From positions 1-35,746 of the forward strand of contig JAAZAV010000015.1 of NCBI GenBank assembly GCA_012514145.1: a stretch of DNA of 35,746 nt, given 5' to 3'. The notes below the pieces were generated by a model. That model was not told where the DNA came from and made no database searches. It saw only the letters and a program-made list of their open reading frames with translations. Both the position numbers and the translations under genes were made by a program. Source of the stretch: Clostridiales bacterium. Its GTDB lineage: Bacteria; Bacillota; Clostridia; Oscillospirales; CAG-272. Shown in pieces: positions 1-7,786 of this stretch. Within the stretch, counting starts at the first letter, position 1. The number at the start of each line of letters is the position of its first letter.

Positions 1-121
1 ATATCTTCTCACCTGTATCCTACAGAATCAACCTCGTCAGACCTGCGATAAAATAACAGGCAATAAGAATTAACACCCGACATCTTCTGAACTGTTCCGA
101 CAGAAAATGATGATGTAAAAC

Positions 122-149
122 CGGCGCCCCCGTGCAAACGGGGGCGCCG
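122..149. terminator. GC-rich hairpin terminator
   Basis: A perfect 12 bp stem (122-133 with 138-149) encloses a GCAA loop. On the plus strand it is followed by a T-rich stretch, and on the minus strand by GTTTT. It lies about 40 bases past the stop of the minus-strand SBP1 gene, so it probably ends that transcript and may also stop a plus-strand transcript from outside the window. The rest of 1-185 shows no gene. Confidence 0.75.
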
Positions 150-185
150 TGTTTGTTGTTTACTATGGTTATAAAAGAGATTACA

Positions 186-1622
186 TCAGAAACCGGAAAC
201 CGTCTCGGTCAGACTGTCAATCTTCTCCTGCCAGGCGGCGATATTTTCAGCTATGGCGGATGTGATGTTTTCAGAGGCGCCGATGAGGTTTATTGGAGTT
301 GAGGCGAAAATCCGGGAATAGCAGCTCACAAAATCATAGCGGGCGCTCTCGCATATAATATCGAGCATCTGTCCGGTTACGGTATCGGAGGCATATTTTG
401 TCTTGAGAGCGAGTTCATAATACACCGGCCGCACATTGAGATAGGATTCGGCGTTCAGCGCCTCCAGCATCAGCGCGCTGTTATCCGCACTCGGCACCAC
501 CAGCGGTATGGCGCAGATCTCGGCGACCGTCTCGGTCAGGTATTTCTCCTGGCTTTCATCGAATTTCGCAACCGGGATTATTCCGTAGCCATCCATCTCG
601 CGGAGTATCGCGCCGCCCGCCAGCGAGAGACGGTGCGTCATGAACATGGCATGATCGCCGGCGAAGAGGGTACACTGCTCGGTGTAGTCAAGGTCGGTTT
701 TCGTGTTGAGATACCAGTCGCTCTTATACAGATTGTAGATAAGCTCATTCACCTTGACCAGCCTGTCGTTCGCTTCGTTGAAGATGATTCTGCCGTTTTC
801 ACGGGATGTCAGCTTCACACCCATGGAGAATGCAGCTATACGGATGTAGTCCTCGGTGGACACAAGACCGACCAGGTCATTGCCGTCGATAACATCGTTG
901 CCGTCCAGATCGCTTGTGACATTGCTGCAGATCTCATGGAAACGGTCATATATCCAGCTTCCGTCCAGCACCAGCGAATAGAGGTCGCCGATATTGTGTG
1001 ATTCGGCTAAATTTTTATTGAAAAATGTTACGACGCTCCACGCGGTGTTCAGCAGTCCGTAAGAGCCGGCGGCAAGGTATTGCCTCCCGGCAATTTCGAG
1101 CTCGGAATTGACGCCGTCATACCACCAGGGCGCGGAGAAATCGATGTAATCAACTCCGTTTAGGTCGGTGAATACATTCGCCGATATGAGGGGAGTGATA
1201 TATGAGACGCTGCCAACAAGCAGATCATAATCGCCGCTCCCCGCCATTACGCTTCCGGTGATTGCGGTGCGGACATCCGCCATGCCCGCCATGTAGCCGT
1301 TGAATATCAGGTAGTTTATCTCACAGTTGAAACGCTCGGATATGCTCTGATTCCGCAGGAACACGGCGCTGTCAACAATCTCGCCGGAATCCTCGGCGTT
1401 GTAGAAGCTCTGCCACTGTTCAGCCGCGGTCAGAACATTGACTTCGGCGCCGTCCATGTCGGTTTCGAGCAGACTGTCCGCCCAGCGCGAGGTGGTAGTC
1501 AGTTCGGTGGTTTCCGGCGTGGTGGCTGTGGAGACCCGGCTCTGCCCGGCGCCGCCACCCGAGCAAGCAGCGCACAATGCTATGGCAGCGAATACAAGCA
1601 AAAGTGATATAGACTTTTTCAT
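186..1622 (-). CDS. Solute-binding lipoprotein, ABC type (SBP1)
   Basis: This is a predicted surface lipoprotein that would bind a solute, probably a sugar or oligosaccharide, for an ABC importer. The chosen start (1622) gives a classic signal peptide, MKKSISLLLVF, with the lipobox Cys at residue 20. An AAGGGGG ribosome site precedes it; the frame stays open further upstream but without a signal peptide start. The body carries family marks shared with four other proteins in this window: SGEIVDSAVFLRN near the N-terminus, DFSAPWW, FFNKN, an EF-hand-like loop DLDGNDVIDGND, YGIIPVAKFDESQE and YYELALKTKY. No permease or ATPase gene adjoins it, and it appears to be transcribed alone from the promoter at 1682-1710 to the hairpin at 122-149. 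The ligand cannot be told from the sequence. It is most like family 1 extracellular binding proteins, and the family call is firmer than the transport role. Confidence 0.85.
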   Translation of the reverse strand: MKKSISLLLVFAAIALCAACSGGGAGQSRVSTATTPETTELTTTSRWADSLLETDMDGAEVNVLTAAEQWQSFYNAEDSGEIVDSAVFLRNQSISERFNCEINYLIFNGYMAGMADVRTAITGSVMAGSGDYDLLVGSVSYITPLISANVFTDLNGVDYIDFSAPWWYDGVNSELEIAGRQYLAAGSYGLLNTAWSVVTFFNKNLAESHNIGDLYSLVLDGSWIYDRFHEICSNVTSDLDGNDVIDGNDLVGLVSTEDYIRIAAFSMGVKLTSRENGRIIFNEANDRLVKVNELIYNLYKSDWYLNTKTDLDYTEQCTLFAGDHAMFMTHRLSLAGGAILREMDGYGIIPVAKFDESQEKYLTETVAEICAIPLVVPSADNSALMLEALNAESYLNVRPVYYELALKTKYASDTVTGQMLDIICESARYDFVSCYSRIFASTPINLIGASENITSAIAENIAAWQEKIDSLTETVSGF

Positions 1623-1681
1623 AACAAGCAAATCCCCCTTACAAACATGTCCGGCGGTAAATTTTCGTCTTGACACCGTAT

Positions 1682-1710
1682 ATTCTATAATATCCGAATG
1701 CCGCCGTCAA
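1682..1710 (-). promoter_or_regulatory. Sigma-A type promoter of SBP1
   Basis: On the minus strand TTGACG (1710-1705) is followed by a 17 base spacer and TAGAAT (1687-1682). It lies about 60 bases before the SBP1 start at 1622, with the ribosome site in between. The call rests on consensus match only. Confidence 0.55.
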
Positions 1711-1759
1711 GTACGATATTCGCTGTTCGTTGCTTAAAACCGACCGCGCGGACAAAAAC

Positions 1760-1806
1760 GCCGCCGCAAACAATCGGAGATATAACTTCTGACTGTTTAC
1801 GGCGGC
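1760..1806 (-). terminator. Terminator of the CBM6-like gene
   Basis: Arms 1760-1772 and 1794-1806 form a 13 bp stem with one G-T pair. On the minus strand it is followed by GTTTTTG. It lies 35 bases past the stop of the CBM6-like gene and in front of the SBP1 promoter, so it separates the two minus-strand units. Confidence 0.75.
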
Positions 1807-1840
1807 TAATATTCAATTTTCAGTCAATCGGTTAATGTGC

Positions 1841-2482
1841 TTATTTCTTTTTCTTGGAGATAACAGCGAGGGAAGCAGCCGAGGTAACGGCAGCTACCGA
1901 GATAACCGAGAGAATATCAAAGGTCTGAGGAGCGGCGGGCTTTGTCGCTGCGGGAGCGGCGGTGGTGGTCTCAACTACCGGGTCGCCCTCTACGAATGTA
2001 ATCTCGGAGATGGAGCCGGACTGATCGTTGGTGAACTGGAAGTAAATGGTGTGGATACCGCCGGGAACCTTAATGTCGAAGTCGGTGTTCTTGGTGACGC
2101 TCTTGATGTCCCATCCGCCGGTGTTCTTTATAGCGAGCTTGGCAGCCGGAGTGCCCTTGTAGTCGTCAATGAATACAGAGAGAGTGGTCTCGGTGGAGCC
2201 GGCATAGCCGAACTTCATGCTGCAGGCCTTGGCGCCGTTCTTGCCGAAGTCAAGGTCCTTGAAAACTACGATGTCGTTAAGTGAGGAGTAGCCGCAGCCG
2301 TAGCCTTCAACATACTGAATGGGCTTGCCCGAGCCGCCCTTATCCTGGGTGGTGGCGTCATCGATGTAGGTGATGTTCTTGTCAACAACGATGGTTTTGA
2401 ACGCGTCGGTTGCGCCGAGTACGTTCACTGTGAGCGTGCAGAGAATCAGAAGAGCCATTGCGATTGCGATAAGTTTCTTCAT
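1841..2482 (-). CDS. Secreted CBM6-like protein with C-terminal anchor
   Basis: This small exported protein (213 residues from the chosen start) probably binds polysaccharide at the cell surface. The start at 2482 follows a GGAGG site and gives a signal peptide, MKKLIAIAMALLILC. The middle is one beta-sandwich domain resembling family 6 carbohydrate-binding modules: TTLSVFIDD, then GGWDIKS, then the typical GIHTIYFQFTND strand and a closing ISEITFVEG. A Thr/Ala/Pro-rich linker follows (ETTTAAPAATKPAAPQ). The C-terminus is a hydrophobic stretch ending in KKKK, preceded by PQTFD, which recalls a degenerate sortase or cell-wall sorting tail without a clear LPXTG. No catalytic domain is present. 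It has its own terminator and an AT-rich upstream region, so it is probably a single-gene unit. The CBM family is judged by motif only. Confidence 0.7.
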   Translation of the reverse strand: MKKLIAIAMALLILCTLTVNVLGATDAFKTIVVDKNITYIDDATTQDKGGSGKPIQYVEGYGCGYSSLNDIVVFKDLDFGKNGAKACSMKFGYAGSTETTLSVFIDDYKGTPAAKLAIKNTGGWDIKSVTKNTDFDIKVPGGIHTIYFQFTNDQSGSISEITFVEGDPVVETTTAAPAATKPAAPQTFDILSVISVAAVTSAASLAVISKKKK

Positions 2483-2795
2483 TGGTAAATACCTCCAAAT
2501 AAATATTCGCATTATGCGCTCATCATGCGATAGCACATACTAACACATAAAAATGTACAAATAAAATACATAATATTGAATAAGTGTTAATGATAGTGAG
2601 ATTGTGATCAAAAAACTACAATTTTCCGATGCAAAGCGGCTGAAATATGAAAACATATTTTCAATATTGCCTGATAGCAGGCTCCGGTGCAAAATATCAG
2701 CAAAATGATTAAAAATCAGAAATTTGGGGAATGCGCATATATATACATTATATGCGTGAAATATGGTGTAGGCAGCGTTGTGTGCAGTGTAATAA
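2483..2795. other. AT-rich intergenic region, no gene
   Basis: These 313 bases lie between two minus-strand genes and should hold the promoter of the CBM6-like gene. Weak minus-strand candidates exist, such as TTAACA, 16 bases, then TATTTT, but none is convincing. An 8 bp hairpin (2734-2741 with 2749-2756) lies 40 bases past the methyltransferase stop and could end that transcript, although it lacks a T tract. An open frame of about 100 codons here has no protein-like features and overlaps the methyltransferase end. Confidence 0.4.
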
Positions 2796-3320
2796 TCAAA
2801 GATAATCATGCCCCTCCAGCCCCAGCAGAGCGCGTTTATTCTCAATGCCGCCGCCGTAGCCGGTGAGCTTTCCTCCCGCGCCGACCAAACGATGGCAGGG
2901 AATCAGTATGCACAGAGGGTTGCCGCCCACAGCGCCTCCCACAGCCCGCGCAGACATGACGGGAATTCCGCGCCTCGCGGCAAGAGTTTTTGCGATCTCG
3001 CCGTAGGTCATCGTTTCGCCGTAGGGGATTTTGCTGACGATTTCCAGCACTTCTCGCCTGAAATCACTGATATCGTCAAGCAGATATTCCGGCGTGAAGG
3101 AGGGAATACCGCCGGCGAAATATTCGTCAAGCCACGCCGCCGCCTCGCCAAATACGGGCAGATTCGTATATGTGCGGGTTTTATCGTTAAAATATTCCGC
3201 ATCCTGTGAGCCGTCAAAGAAAAGCCCCGTAAGCCGGTTCGTTTCGCATTCGGCGAACAGCAGAATATCCGAAAAACCATGCGGAGTTCTATATATCTGC
3301 ATACAGATTCGGTTATCCAT
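2796..3320 (-). CDS. ogt: Methylated-DNA-protein cysteine methyltransferase
   Basis: This suicide repair enzyme moves the alkyl group from O6-methylguanine in DNA to its own cysteine. The 174 residue product from the start at 3320 has the usual Ogt/MGMT size. The active-site motif PCHR is present with the acceptor Cys at residue 142. It is preceded by the helix-turn-helix region IPYGETMTYGEIAK (98-111) and SARAVGGAVGGNP, and followed by GKLTGYGGGIENKRALL. The start was chosen because MDNRICMQIYRTP begins the N-terminal domain and a GAGG lies upstream; the open frame continues 45 codons further without support. It is a single gene, divergent from SBP2. It is a housekeeping repair function with no visible link to the sugar genes nearby. 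Confidence 0.93.
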   Translation of the reverse strand: MDNRICMQIYRTPHGFSDILLFAECETNRLTGLFFDGSQDAEYFNDKTRTYTNLPVFGEAAAWLDEYFAGGIPSFTPEYLLDDISDFRREVLEIVSKIPYGETMTYGEIAKTLAARRGIPVMSARAVGGAVGGNPLCILIPCHRLVGAGGKLTGYGGGIENKRALLGLEGHDYL

Positions 3321-3458
3321 CGATGTAATAATCCTCAGGCTATAAAATTTGTTTGCACATTCGGACAGTGATTGCGCCGAACGGGCAATATCAGAAGTGC
3401 GGCATACCCTTTTTTGCCGCTCCAAAGCCATATGTACGATAATCTGTGAAAACACGGC

Positions 3459-3488
3459 TTGACAAGCGCCGCCGGGTTATATTAAAAT
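3459..3488 (+). promoter_or_regulatory. Promoter of SBP2 with a shared spacer sequence
   Basis: TTGACA (3459-3464), an 18 base spacer and TAAAAT (3483-3488) lie 100 bases before the SBP2 start. The -35 box and first half of the spacer, TTGACAAGCGCCGCCGG, match the SBP5 promoter at 31104 in 16 of 17 bases, which suggests a common control site rather than chance. Confidence 0.65.
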
Positions 3489-3588
3489 ATAACAGTAACA
3501 GCTTGAAACAGCGGCAGTAAAAATCCGGATAGATTCGAAAAGCGTTTCCCAAAGCCAATGACAAACAACGAAATGGAGCACAATAGAA

Positions 3589-5037
3589 ATGAAAACAACG
3601 AAACAGATCCTGTCGATATTGCTTCTCATTGCAATGATACTCACGGCGGCGTCATGCGGCTCGGGAGGCGACAAAAAGACGGTGATATCCGACACCACCG
3701 CGGCGGAAACGGCGGCAGAGGAAGAAGGCGAGAAGGAGATACCCGACGATCTCCCGGCAGCCGATTTCGAGGGCTATGTGTTCCGGATCGGTGTCACAAA
3801 TGTTAATTCACTTGACAAGCAGGTCATAGTCGAGACCGAAACCGGGGATGTGGTAGATGACGCGGTTTACACTTCAAATGTCATGGTGGAGGAGCGCTTC
3901 AACGTCGATCTCAAGGCGCTCATTGTCGCAGCGGCAACCGATGTCAACATAGTCAAGGCGGCGGTGCTTGCCGGGGAGGACGCATACGACCTTTTCACCT
4001 CCCATGATATCAGCATGGGCAACGTGGCGCTGGAGGGAATATTCCGAAATGTCCGCGCGCTGCCATATCTTGATTTCAGCAAGCCCTGGTGGCCGGAGCA
4101 TACCGTGGATTCGCTGACGGTCAATGACTGCATGGTGCTCTTTGCCAACTACAACAGCTACGACAATCTCTACCAGACCCGCGCCACCTTCGTAAATATG
4201 GACATAATCGCCGACTACGGCATGGAGATGCCATACGGCATGGTGGACGACGGCAGCTGGACGCTTGACGCTCTTTTCGGTATGGCGGAGAATGTTTACG
4301 ACGATGTAAATGGCAACGCCGAGCGGGACGAGGAGGACATTTACGGCATGTCCACCACCCACTCCATGTATGCAACACAGGAGTCCTTCGGAATTACTCC
4401 CATAATCAAGGACGAGGAGGGCAGGCTGATATTCGACATCTACAACGAGAAGACCATAACCCTGGTGGAGAAATTCTATCGTTTCCTCTTTGAGACACAG
4501 GGCGGTCATGTGCGCAAAACCGACCTTAACAAGATGTTCGTTGCCGGCAAGTCGATGACTTTGTTCACGCCGCTGAGTATCTGCACCACGGCGCTGCGCG
4601 ATACCGAGGTGGACTACGGCATTCTTCCCATGCCAAAATTCGATGAGGCGCAGGACGGCTATATCAGCGGCAGCACCGCCCGCCCCTTCGGTGTGCCCCT
4701 CACCGCGCAGAATGACGAGCGGCTGGGCATTATAACCGAGGCGATGTCGGCATACGGCTACAAGATTATACGTCCGGCGTATTTCGAAATCGCGCTGAAG
4801 GACAAATATTCCTACGATATTGACTCCAAGCGTATGCTCACCATCATTGGCGACAACATAATTCTCGACTTCTCATATATCTTCTCAAATTACGGCGGAT
4901 TCTCCTGGACGCTGATGAAAATGATGGAGAACAAGACCACCGATTTCGCCTCCTGGTACGACACCAACTACCCGGCGGCTCAGAAGCAGCTGGAAAAGGT
5001 TCAGGCATACTTCGACCGGCTCGCCGACGAGATGTAA
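3589..5037 (+). CDS. Solute-binding lipoprotein, ABC type (SBP2)
   Basis: This is the second member of the window's solute-binding lipoprotein family (482 residues). The signal peptide MKTTKQILSILLLIAMILT leads to the lipobox Cys at residue 23, followed by a Gly/Ser then acidic Thr/Ala/Glu-rich linker. Shared marks appear in the family order: TGDVVDDAVYTSNVMVEERF, LPYLDFSKPWW, an EF-hand-like loop DVNGNAERDEED, YGILPMPKFDEAQDGY and YFEIALKDKYSYD. A GGAG site lies 12 bases before the ATG. The gene stands alone, with its own promoter upstream and a convergent flavodoxin gene 93 bases downstream. No clear terminator was found in that gap. The EF-hand-like loop may hold calcium. The ligand is unknown, and a carbohydrate is inferred only from the setting. 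Confidence 0.87.
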   Translation: MKTTKQILSILLLIAMILTAASCGSGGDKKTVISDTTAAETAAEEEGEKEIPDDLPAADFEGYVFRIGVTNVNSLDKQVIVETETGDVVDDAVYTSNVMVEERFNVDLKALIVAAATDVNIVKAAVLAGEDAYDLFTSHDISMGNVALEGIFRNVRALPYLDFSKPWWPEHTVDSLTVNDCMVLFANYNSYDNLYQTRATFVNMDIIADYGMEMPYGMVDDGSWTLDALFGMAENVYDDVNGNAERDEEDIYGMSTTHSMYATQESFGITPIIKDEEGRLIFDIYNEKTITLVEKFYRFLFETQGGHVRKTDLNKMFVAGKSMTLFTPLSICTTALRDTEVDYGILPMPKFDEAQDGYISGSTARPFGVPLTAQNDERLGIITEAMSAYGYKIIRPAYFEIALKDKYSYDIDSKRMLTIIGDNIILDFSYIFSNYGGFSWTLMKMMENKTTDFASWYDTNYPAAQKQLEKVQAYFDRLADEM

Positions 5038-5130
5038 CCTTGCGGACGCAGCAAGCGTGGTGTTACACCCGCGCAAAACGCCGGAATATAGGGCTTCGAG
5101 GAACATACAACAACATCGGTTTAAGAAAAA

Positions 5131-5622
5131 CTATTTCTCCGTGTCGTTTTCTTTGACATAATCACCCACAATATTCCCGAAAAACTCAACGGCGCCGGCA
5201 ATCTCAGACTCATTGGGACGACGCTTGGAGATGCCGCCGATCAGTTTGAAGGGTCCGAAGTCGCTGAAACCGTTACAGCCGTAGCGCCCGAGAATGACGC
5301 AGCCCTTTTCCTCGGCTGTTCGGCGAATCCCCGTCGAATAGTCACCGATTTTAATTCCGCAGGTGTAGAGAAAGAATACATTCTTGGACTCGGGCAGTTT
5401 GCGAGCCACATATTCGGATATGCGCTGATAAAAATTGCCGGCGGCGATACCCGAGGCTATGCCGATTATGTCATACTCGCTCAGGTCAACTCCCTCCGCC
5501 TCGTCGACGGGCAGGCAGCTAAGGGAATATTCGTCTCCGAATCGCTCGGAGATGGCTTTGACAAGTTTCTTTGTGTTTCCGTGGTGCGTAGATTCATAGA
5601 TTATAATTATTTTCATGTTCAC
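5131..5622 (-). CDS. Flavodoxin
   Basis: This is a small electron-transfer protein that would carry FMN in the cytoplasm. The N-terminal strand and phosphate loop read IIIIYESTHHGNTKK, matching the flavodoxin T/S-rich FMN phosphate loop. The second FMN region is IIGIASGIAAGNFYQRI (around residues 52-68), and FLYTCGI starts the next strand. The length of 163 residues is normal for the family. The start is decided by the ribosome site: AAAGGAG lies 8 bases before a GTG at 5622, but 14 bases before the ATG at 5616. GTG is therefore preferred, and either gives nearly the same protein. It is a single gene convergent with SBP2. Its redox partner is not apparent here. Confidence 0.88.
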   Translation of the reverse strand: MNMKIIIIYESTHHGNTKKLVKAISERFGDEYSLSCLPVDEAEGVDLSEYDIIGIASGIAAGNFYQRISEYVARKLPESKNVFFLYTCGIKIGDYSTGIRRTAEEKGCVILGRYGCNGFSDFGPFKLIGGISKRRPNESEIAGAVEFFGNIVGDYVKENDTEK

Positions 5623-5715
5623 CCTAAACGCTCCTTTGTTAAGTAAGATATGCCTTAATTATAGTTATATCATTCCCGAAAATCAAGCGATAAATTGAGA
5701 TTTTCAGATAAAAAT

Positions 5716-5774
5716 ATAAGAGAGACCTACTGAACGCCGCAGCTAATGCCGCCCGCAAGGCAGGTCTCTATTAT
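5716..5774. terminator. Inverted repeat in the divergent gap
   Basis: Arms 5716-5728 and 5762-5774 pair over 13 positions with one mismatch and are followed on the plus strand by TTATTTT. It lies between the divergent flavodoxin and amidohydrolase units, just before the promoter at 5791, where no transcript needs ending today. It could be a leftover terminator of a lost plus-strand gene or a protein-binding site. Confidence 0.45.
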
Positions 5775-5790
5775 TTTGGCGAACAGGTCA

Positions 5791-5819
5791 TTGACACATG
5801 CACGGGCTCGGTGTATAAT
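5791..5819 (+). promoter_or_regulatory. Perfect consensus sigma-A promoter
   Basis: TTGACA (5791-5796), a 17 base spacer and TATAAT (5814-5819) match the housekeeping consensus exactly. It should drive the amidohydrolase and acetyltransferase pair, leaving a leader of about 185 bases that contains the gene remnant at 5850-5966. Confidence 0.8.
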
Positions 5820-5849
5820 CAATGGCAACAAAGAATTAACGAAGGTTGG

Positions 5850-5966
5850 TTCAAATGCGCAATAGTGGGCAACATCCCCAACCGGTCATCGGCCATAGGA
5901 TCCCGCGAGCCGGCGGTAGAGAAACAGCTCGAAGAACTTCTGGCTGCCATATGGGAGCTTGGCTGA
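5850..5966 (+). pseudogene. Possible remnant of a SLOG/DUF1273-like gene
   Basis: In the leader of the amidohydrolase gene, a frame other than that gene's own encodes about 38 residues beginning KCAIVGNIPNRSSAIGS and ending in LEELLAAIWELG before a TGA at 5964. The pattern C-A-x-x-G-N-x-P, then acidic residues, then a helix ending in G, resembles the start of DUF1273 (SLOG superfamily) proteins. There is no start codon in frame, although a GAAGG lies just upstream. Only the first quarter of such a protein would remain. I infer a decayed, truncated gene that now serves as leader RNA. The family match is from memory of its pattern and is uncertain. Confidence 0.3.
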
Positions 5967-6010
5967 AAACCACATGGAAGAACGAACAAAACCTATTCAG
6001 GAGGGATATA

Positions 6011-6910
6011 ATGGTTACTTTTATAGACATTCACACCCACGCCTACCGCATTACGCCGCCGGTCTACCGCTTTTGCACCCCGGAACAGCTGATACGGCGT
6101 TACGATGAAATGAAGGTTGAAACGGCGGTGCTGCTGCCGGTGGTTAATCCGGAAATATACTTTCCCCAGGCGGTTGAGGACGTGATCGAGATGAGCGAAC
6201 GCTATCCCGGCCGTTTCGTTCCCTACTGCAACATAGACCCCCGCGCCATGAATAACTCCCCCTTTTCGCCGCTGGATCAGGTGCTTGAATACTACAAAGG
6301 ACTGGGCTGCAAGGGTGTGGGCGAGATAATGCCCTCGATGGAGCTTATGGATTACCGGGTGCAGAACCTTTTCGCCTGTGCGGAAAAGGTGGGGCTGCCG
6401 GTGGTATACGACGGCACCGGTCAGAGGGAGGGCGATTTCGGACTCTACGACGACCCGGGACTGCCTCAGCTGGAATACTGCCTGATGGCGTTCCCCAACC
6501 TCAAAATTTTCGGACACGGACCGGTTTTCTGGAGCGAGATTTCCAAGCTGGACACTGTGGGCGAGCGCTGTTTCTTCTTCAAGCCCTTCGGCGGTCAGGT
6601 AGGACGTCTGCCCAAGACGCCGATAACCGAGGAGGGCGCGGTGCCAAAGCTGATGCGCCTGTACCCCAATCTTATGGGCGACCTGTCGGATTTCACGGCT
6701 TACAACGCCATAGCCCGGGATGAAAACTACGGTCCCCGCTTTCTCACCGAGTTTCAGGACAGGCTCTTCTTCGGCACCGACATGTGCTTCGACGGTATGA
6801 GGGTGGAACTGGACAAACTGTTGATTTCCTGGGCGGAGACGGGAAAGATAAGCAAAACCGTATTCCGCAAGATTGCCTACGACAACGCCGTCAAACTGCT
6901 GGATCTGTGA
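6011..6910 (+). CDS. Metal-dependent amidohydrolase (amidohydrolase 2 type)
   Basis: This is a predicted TIM-barrel hydrolase or decarboxylase of the amidohydrolase 2 group, about 299 residues, cytoplasmic. The first strand carries the metal-binding H-x-H in FIDIHTHAYR (residues 4-13). Later landmarks are GHGPVFWSEI, LMGDLSDFTAYNA and LFFGTDMCFDG, where a His, Asp or Asp near strands five to eight would complete the metal site. The start at 6011 is fixed by AGGAGGGATATA directly before the ATG; the open frame runs on upstream through the leader but with implausible sequence. The next gene begins 15 bases after its stop, and both follow the consensus promoter at 5791. The substrate is unknown. 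Members of this family act on carboxylate, lactone or amide substrates, so a sugar-acid role is possible but not shown. Confidence 0.82.
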   Translation: MVTFIDIHTHAYRITPPVYRFCTPEQLIRRYDEMKVETAVLLPVVNPEIYFPQAVEDVIEMSERYPGRFVPYCNIDPRAMNNSPFSPLDQVLEYYKGLGCKGVGEIMPSMELMDYRVQNLFACAEKVGLPVVYDGTGQREGDFGLYDDPGLPQLEYCLMAFPNLKIFGHGPVFWSEISKLDTVGERCFFFKPFGGQVGRLPKTPITEEGAVPKLMRLYPNLMGDLSDFTAYNAIARDENYGPRFLTEFQDRLFFGTDMCFDGMRVELDKLLISWAETGKISKTVFRKIAYDNAVKLLDL

Positions 6911-6925
6911 CGGGGTATTAGCCGT

Positions 6926-7741
6926 ATGATAACATCGGAGGATATTTCCGCGGCGTTGGCTGAACTGGGGGTAAGGGCGGGGGATATCTGCCTCTTCCAT
7001 TCGTCATATAAAAGCCTCGGTCCCGTGGACGGCGGAGCTGCGGCGGTGATCGCAGGATTTGAGTCGCTGCTTGGTAGGGAAGGCACTCTCGTCGTTCCCA
7101 CCCTGTCGCAGGTGGATTTCAAAAACTCCTACAAAACCTGGTACATGGACAAGCCCAGCGACGTGGGCTGGCTCACCGAATATTTCCGCAAGCAGCCCTA
7201 TGTCTACCGCTCGAATCAGGAGACACACTCGGTGGCGGCGCGGGGCAAGTCAGCGTATGAACTGACATACGAGCACACCGCCGGCAGCCCGCGGCTCTGT
7301 CCCTTCGGCGAATACGCCTTCTGTAACACCTCCCCCTGGCAAAAGATGTACGACCGCAACGCGAAGGTTGTATTTATCGGCGTGAGTATGCGTTATCATA
7401 CCATGAAGCATATGCATGAGGGTATATTCCTTGAGAGCCTGCTTGACGCCATACCCGAACCCCAAAAAGCCCGCGCCGATGAACTTCGCGGGAAACTGCG
7501 GAAATTCGGCGTCGAGGGACTCTGGCCCTTCTATGATGCCGTCGCCATGCAGGCGGCGCTTGAGGAGGCGGGATTGGTGCGTCATACGACCTGCGGCGAG
7601 GCGGAGCTGCTCTGCGTCGAAGCCCGCCCCTCTTCGGACGAGGCGCTGAGACTGCTGAACGCTACCCCCGAGCGCTTCATCGGTCAGAGAGAGATGCTCG
7701 AATGGATAGCCGAGGCAAGGGCACTTGCCGCAGACATATAA
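6926..7741 (+). CDS. AAC(3)-fold N-acetyltransferase
   Basis: The 271 residue protein belongs to the Antibiotic_NAT family, named for aminoglycoside 3-N-acetyltransferases, which move an acetyl group from acetyl-CoA to an amine. The N-terminal block HSSYKSLGPVDGGAAAVIAG (25-44) and the following GTLVVPTLS are typical, as are NQETHSVAARG, an acidic/Pro region and MKHMHEG. There is no signal peptide. It follows the amidohydrolase by 15 bases with only a weak ribosome site, so coupled translation is likely. The context of an amidohydrolase and no mobile element argues against a resistance gene. Many family members in such genomes probably acetylate amino sugars or other amines. Its substrate is unknown. 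Confidence 0.8.
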   Translation: MITSEDISAALAELGVRAGDICLFHSSYKSLGPVDGGAAAVIAGFESLLGREGTLVVPTLSQVDFKNSYKTWYMDKPSDVGWLTEYFRKQPYVYRSNQETHSVAARGKSAYELTYEHTAGSPRLCPFGEYAFCNTSPWQKMYDRNAKVVFIGVSMRYHTMKHMHEGIFLESLLDAIPEPQKARADELRGKLRKFGVEGLWPFYDAVAMQAALEEAGLVRHTTCGEAELLCVEARPSSDEALRLLNATPERFIGQREMLEWIAEARALAADI

Positions 7742-7786
7742 TAATAAAAGCGAACAGCAGACACAAAATATACAAAAGACACAAAT

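Noticed and set aside
1670..1691. Plus-strand TTGACA with TATAAT
   Set aside because: The spacer is only 10 bases and there is no plus-strand gene downstream.
1835..2284. Plus-strand open frame opposite the CBM6-like gene
   Set aside because: Shadow of the real minus-strand gene, which has a signal peptide and ribosome site.
2540..2845. Minus-strand open frame of 101 codons
   Set aside because: It overlaps the methyltransferase end, is low in complexity, has no ribosome site and resembles no folded protein; it lies in AT-rich non-coding sequence.
6926..7741. Antibiotic-resistance gene
   Set aside because: The AAC(3) fold alone does not show resistance; there is no mobile element or resistance context, and the gene is paired with a metabolic hydrolase.
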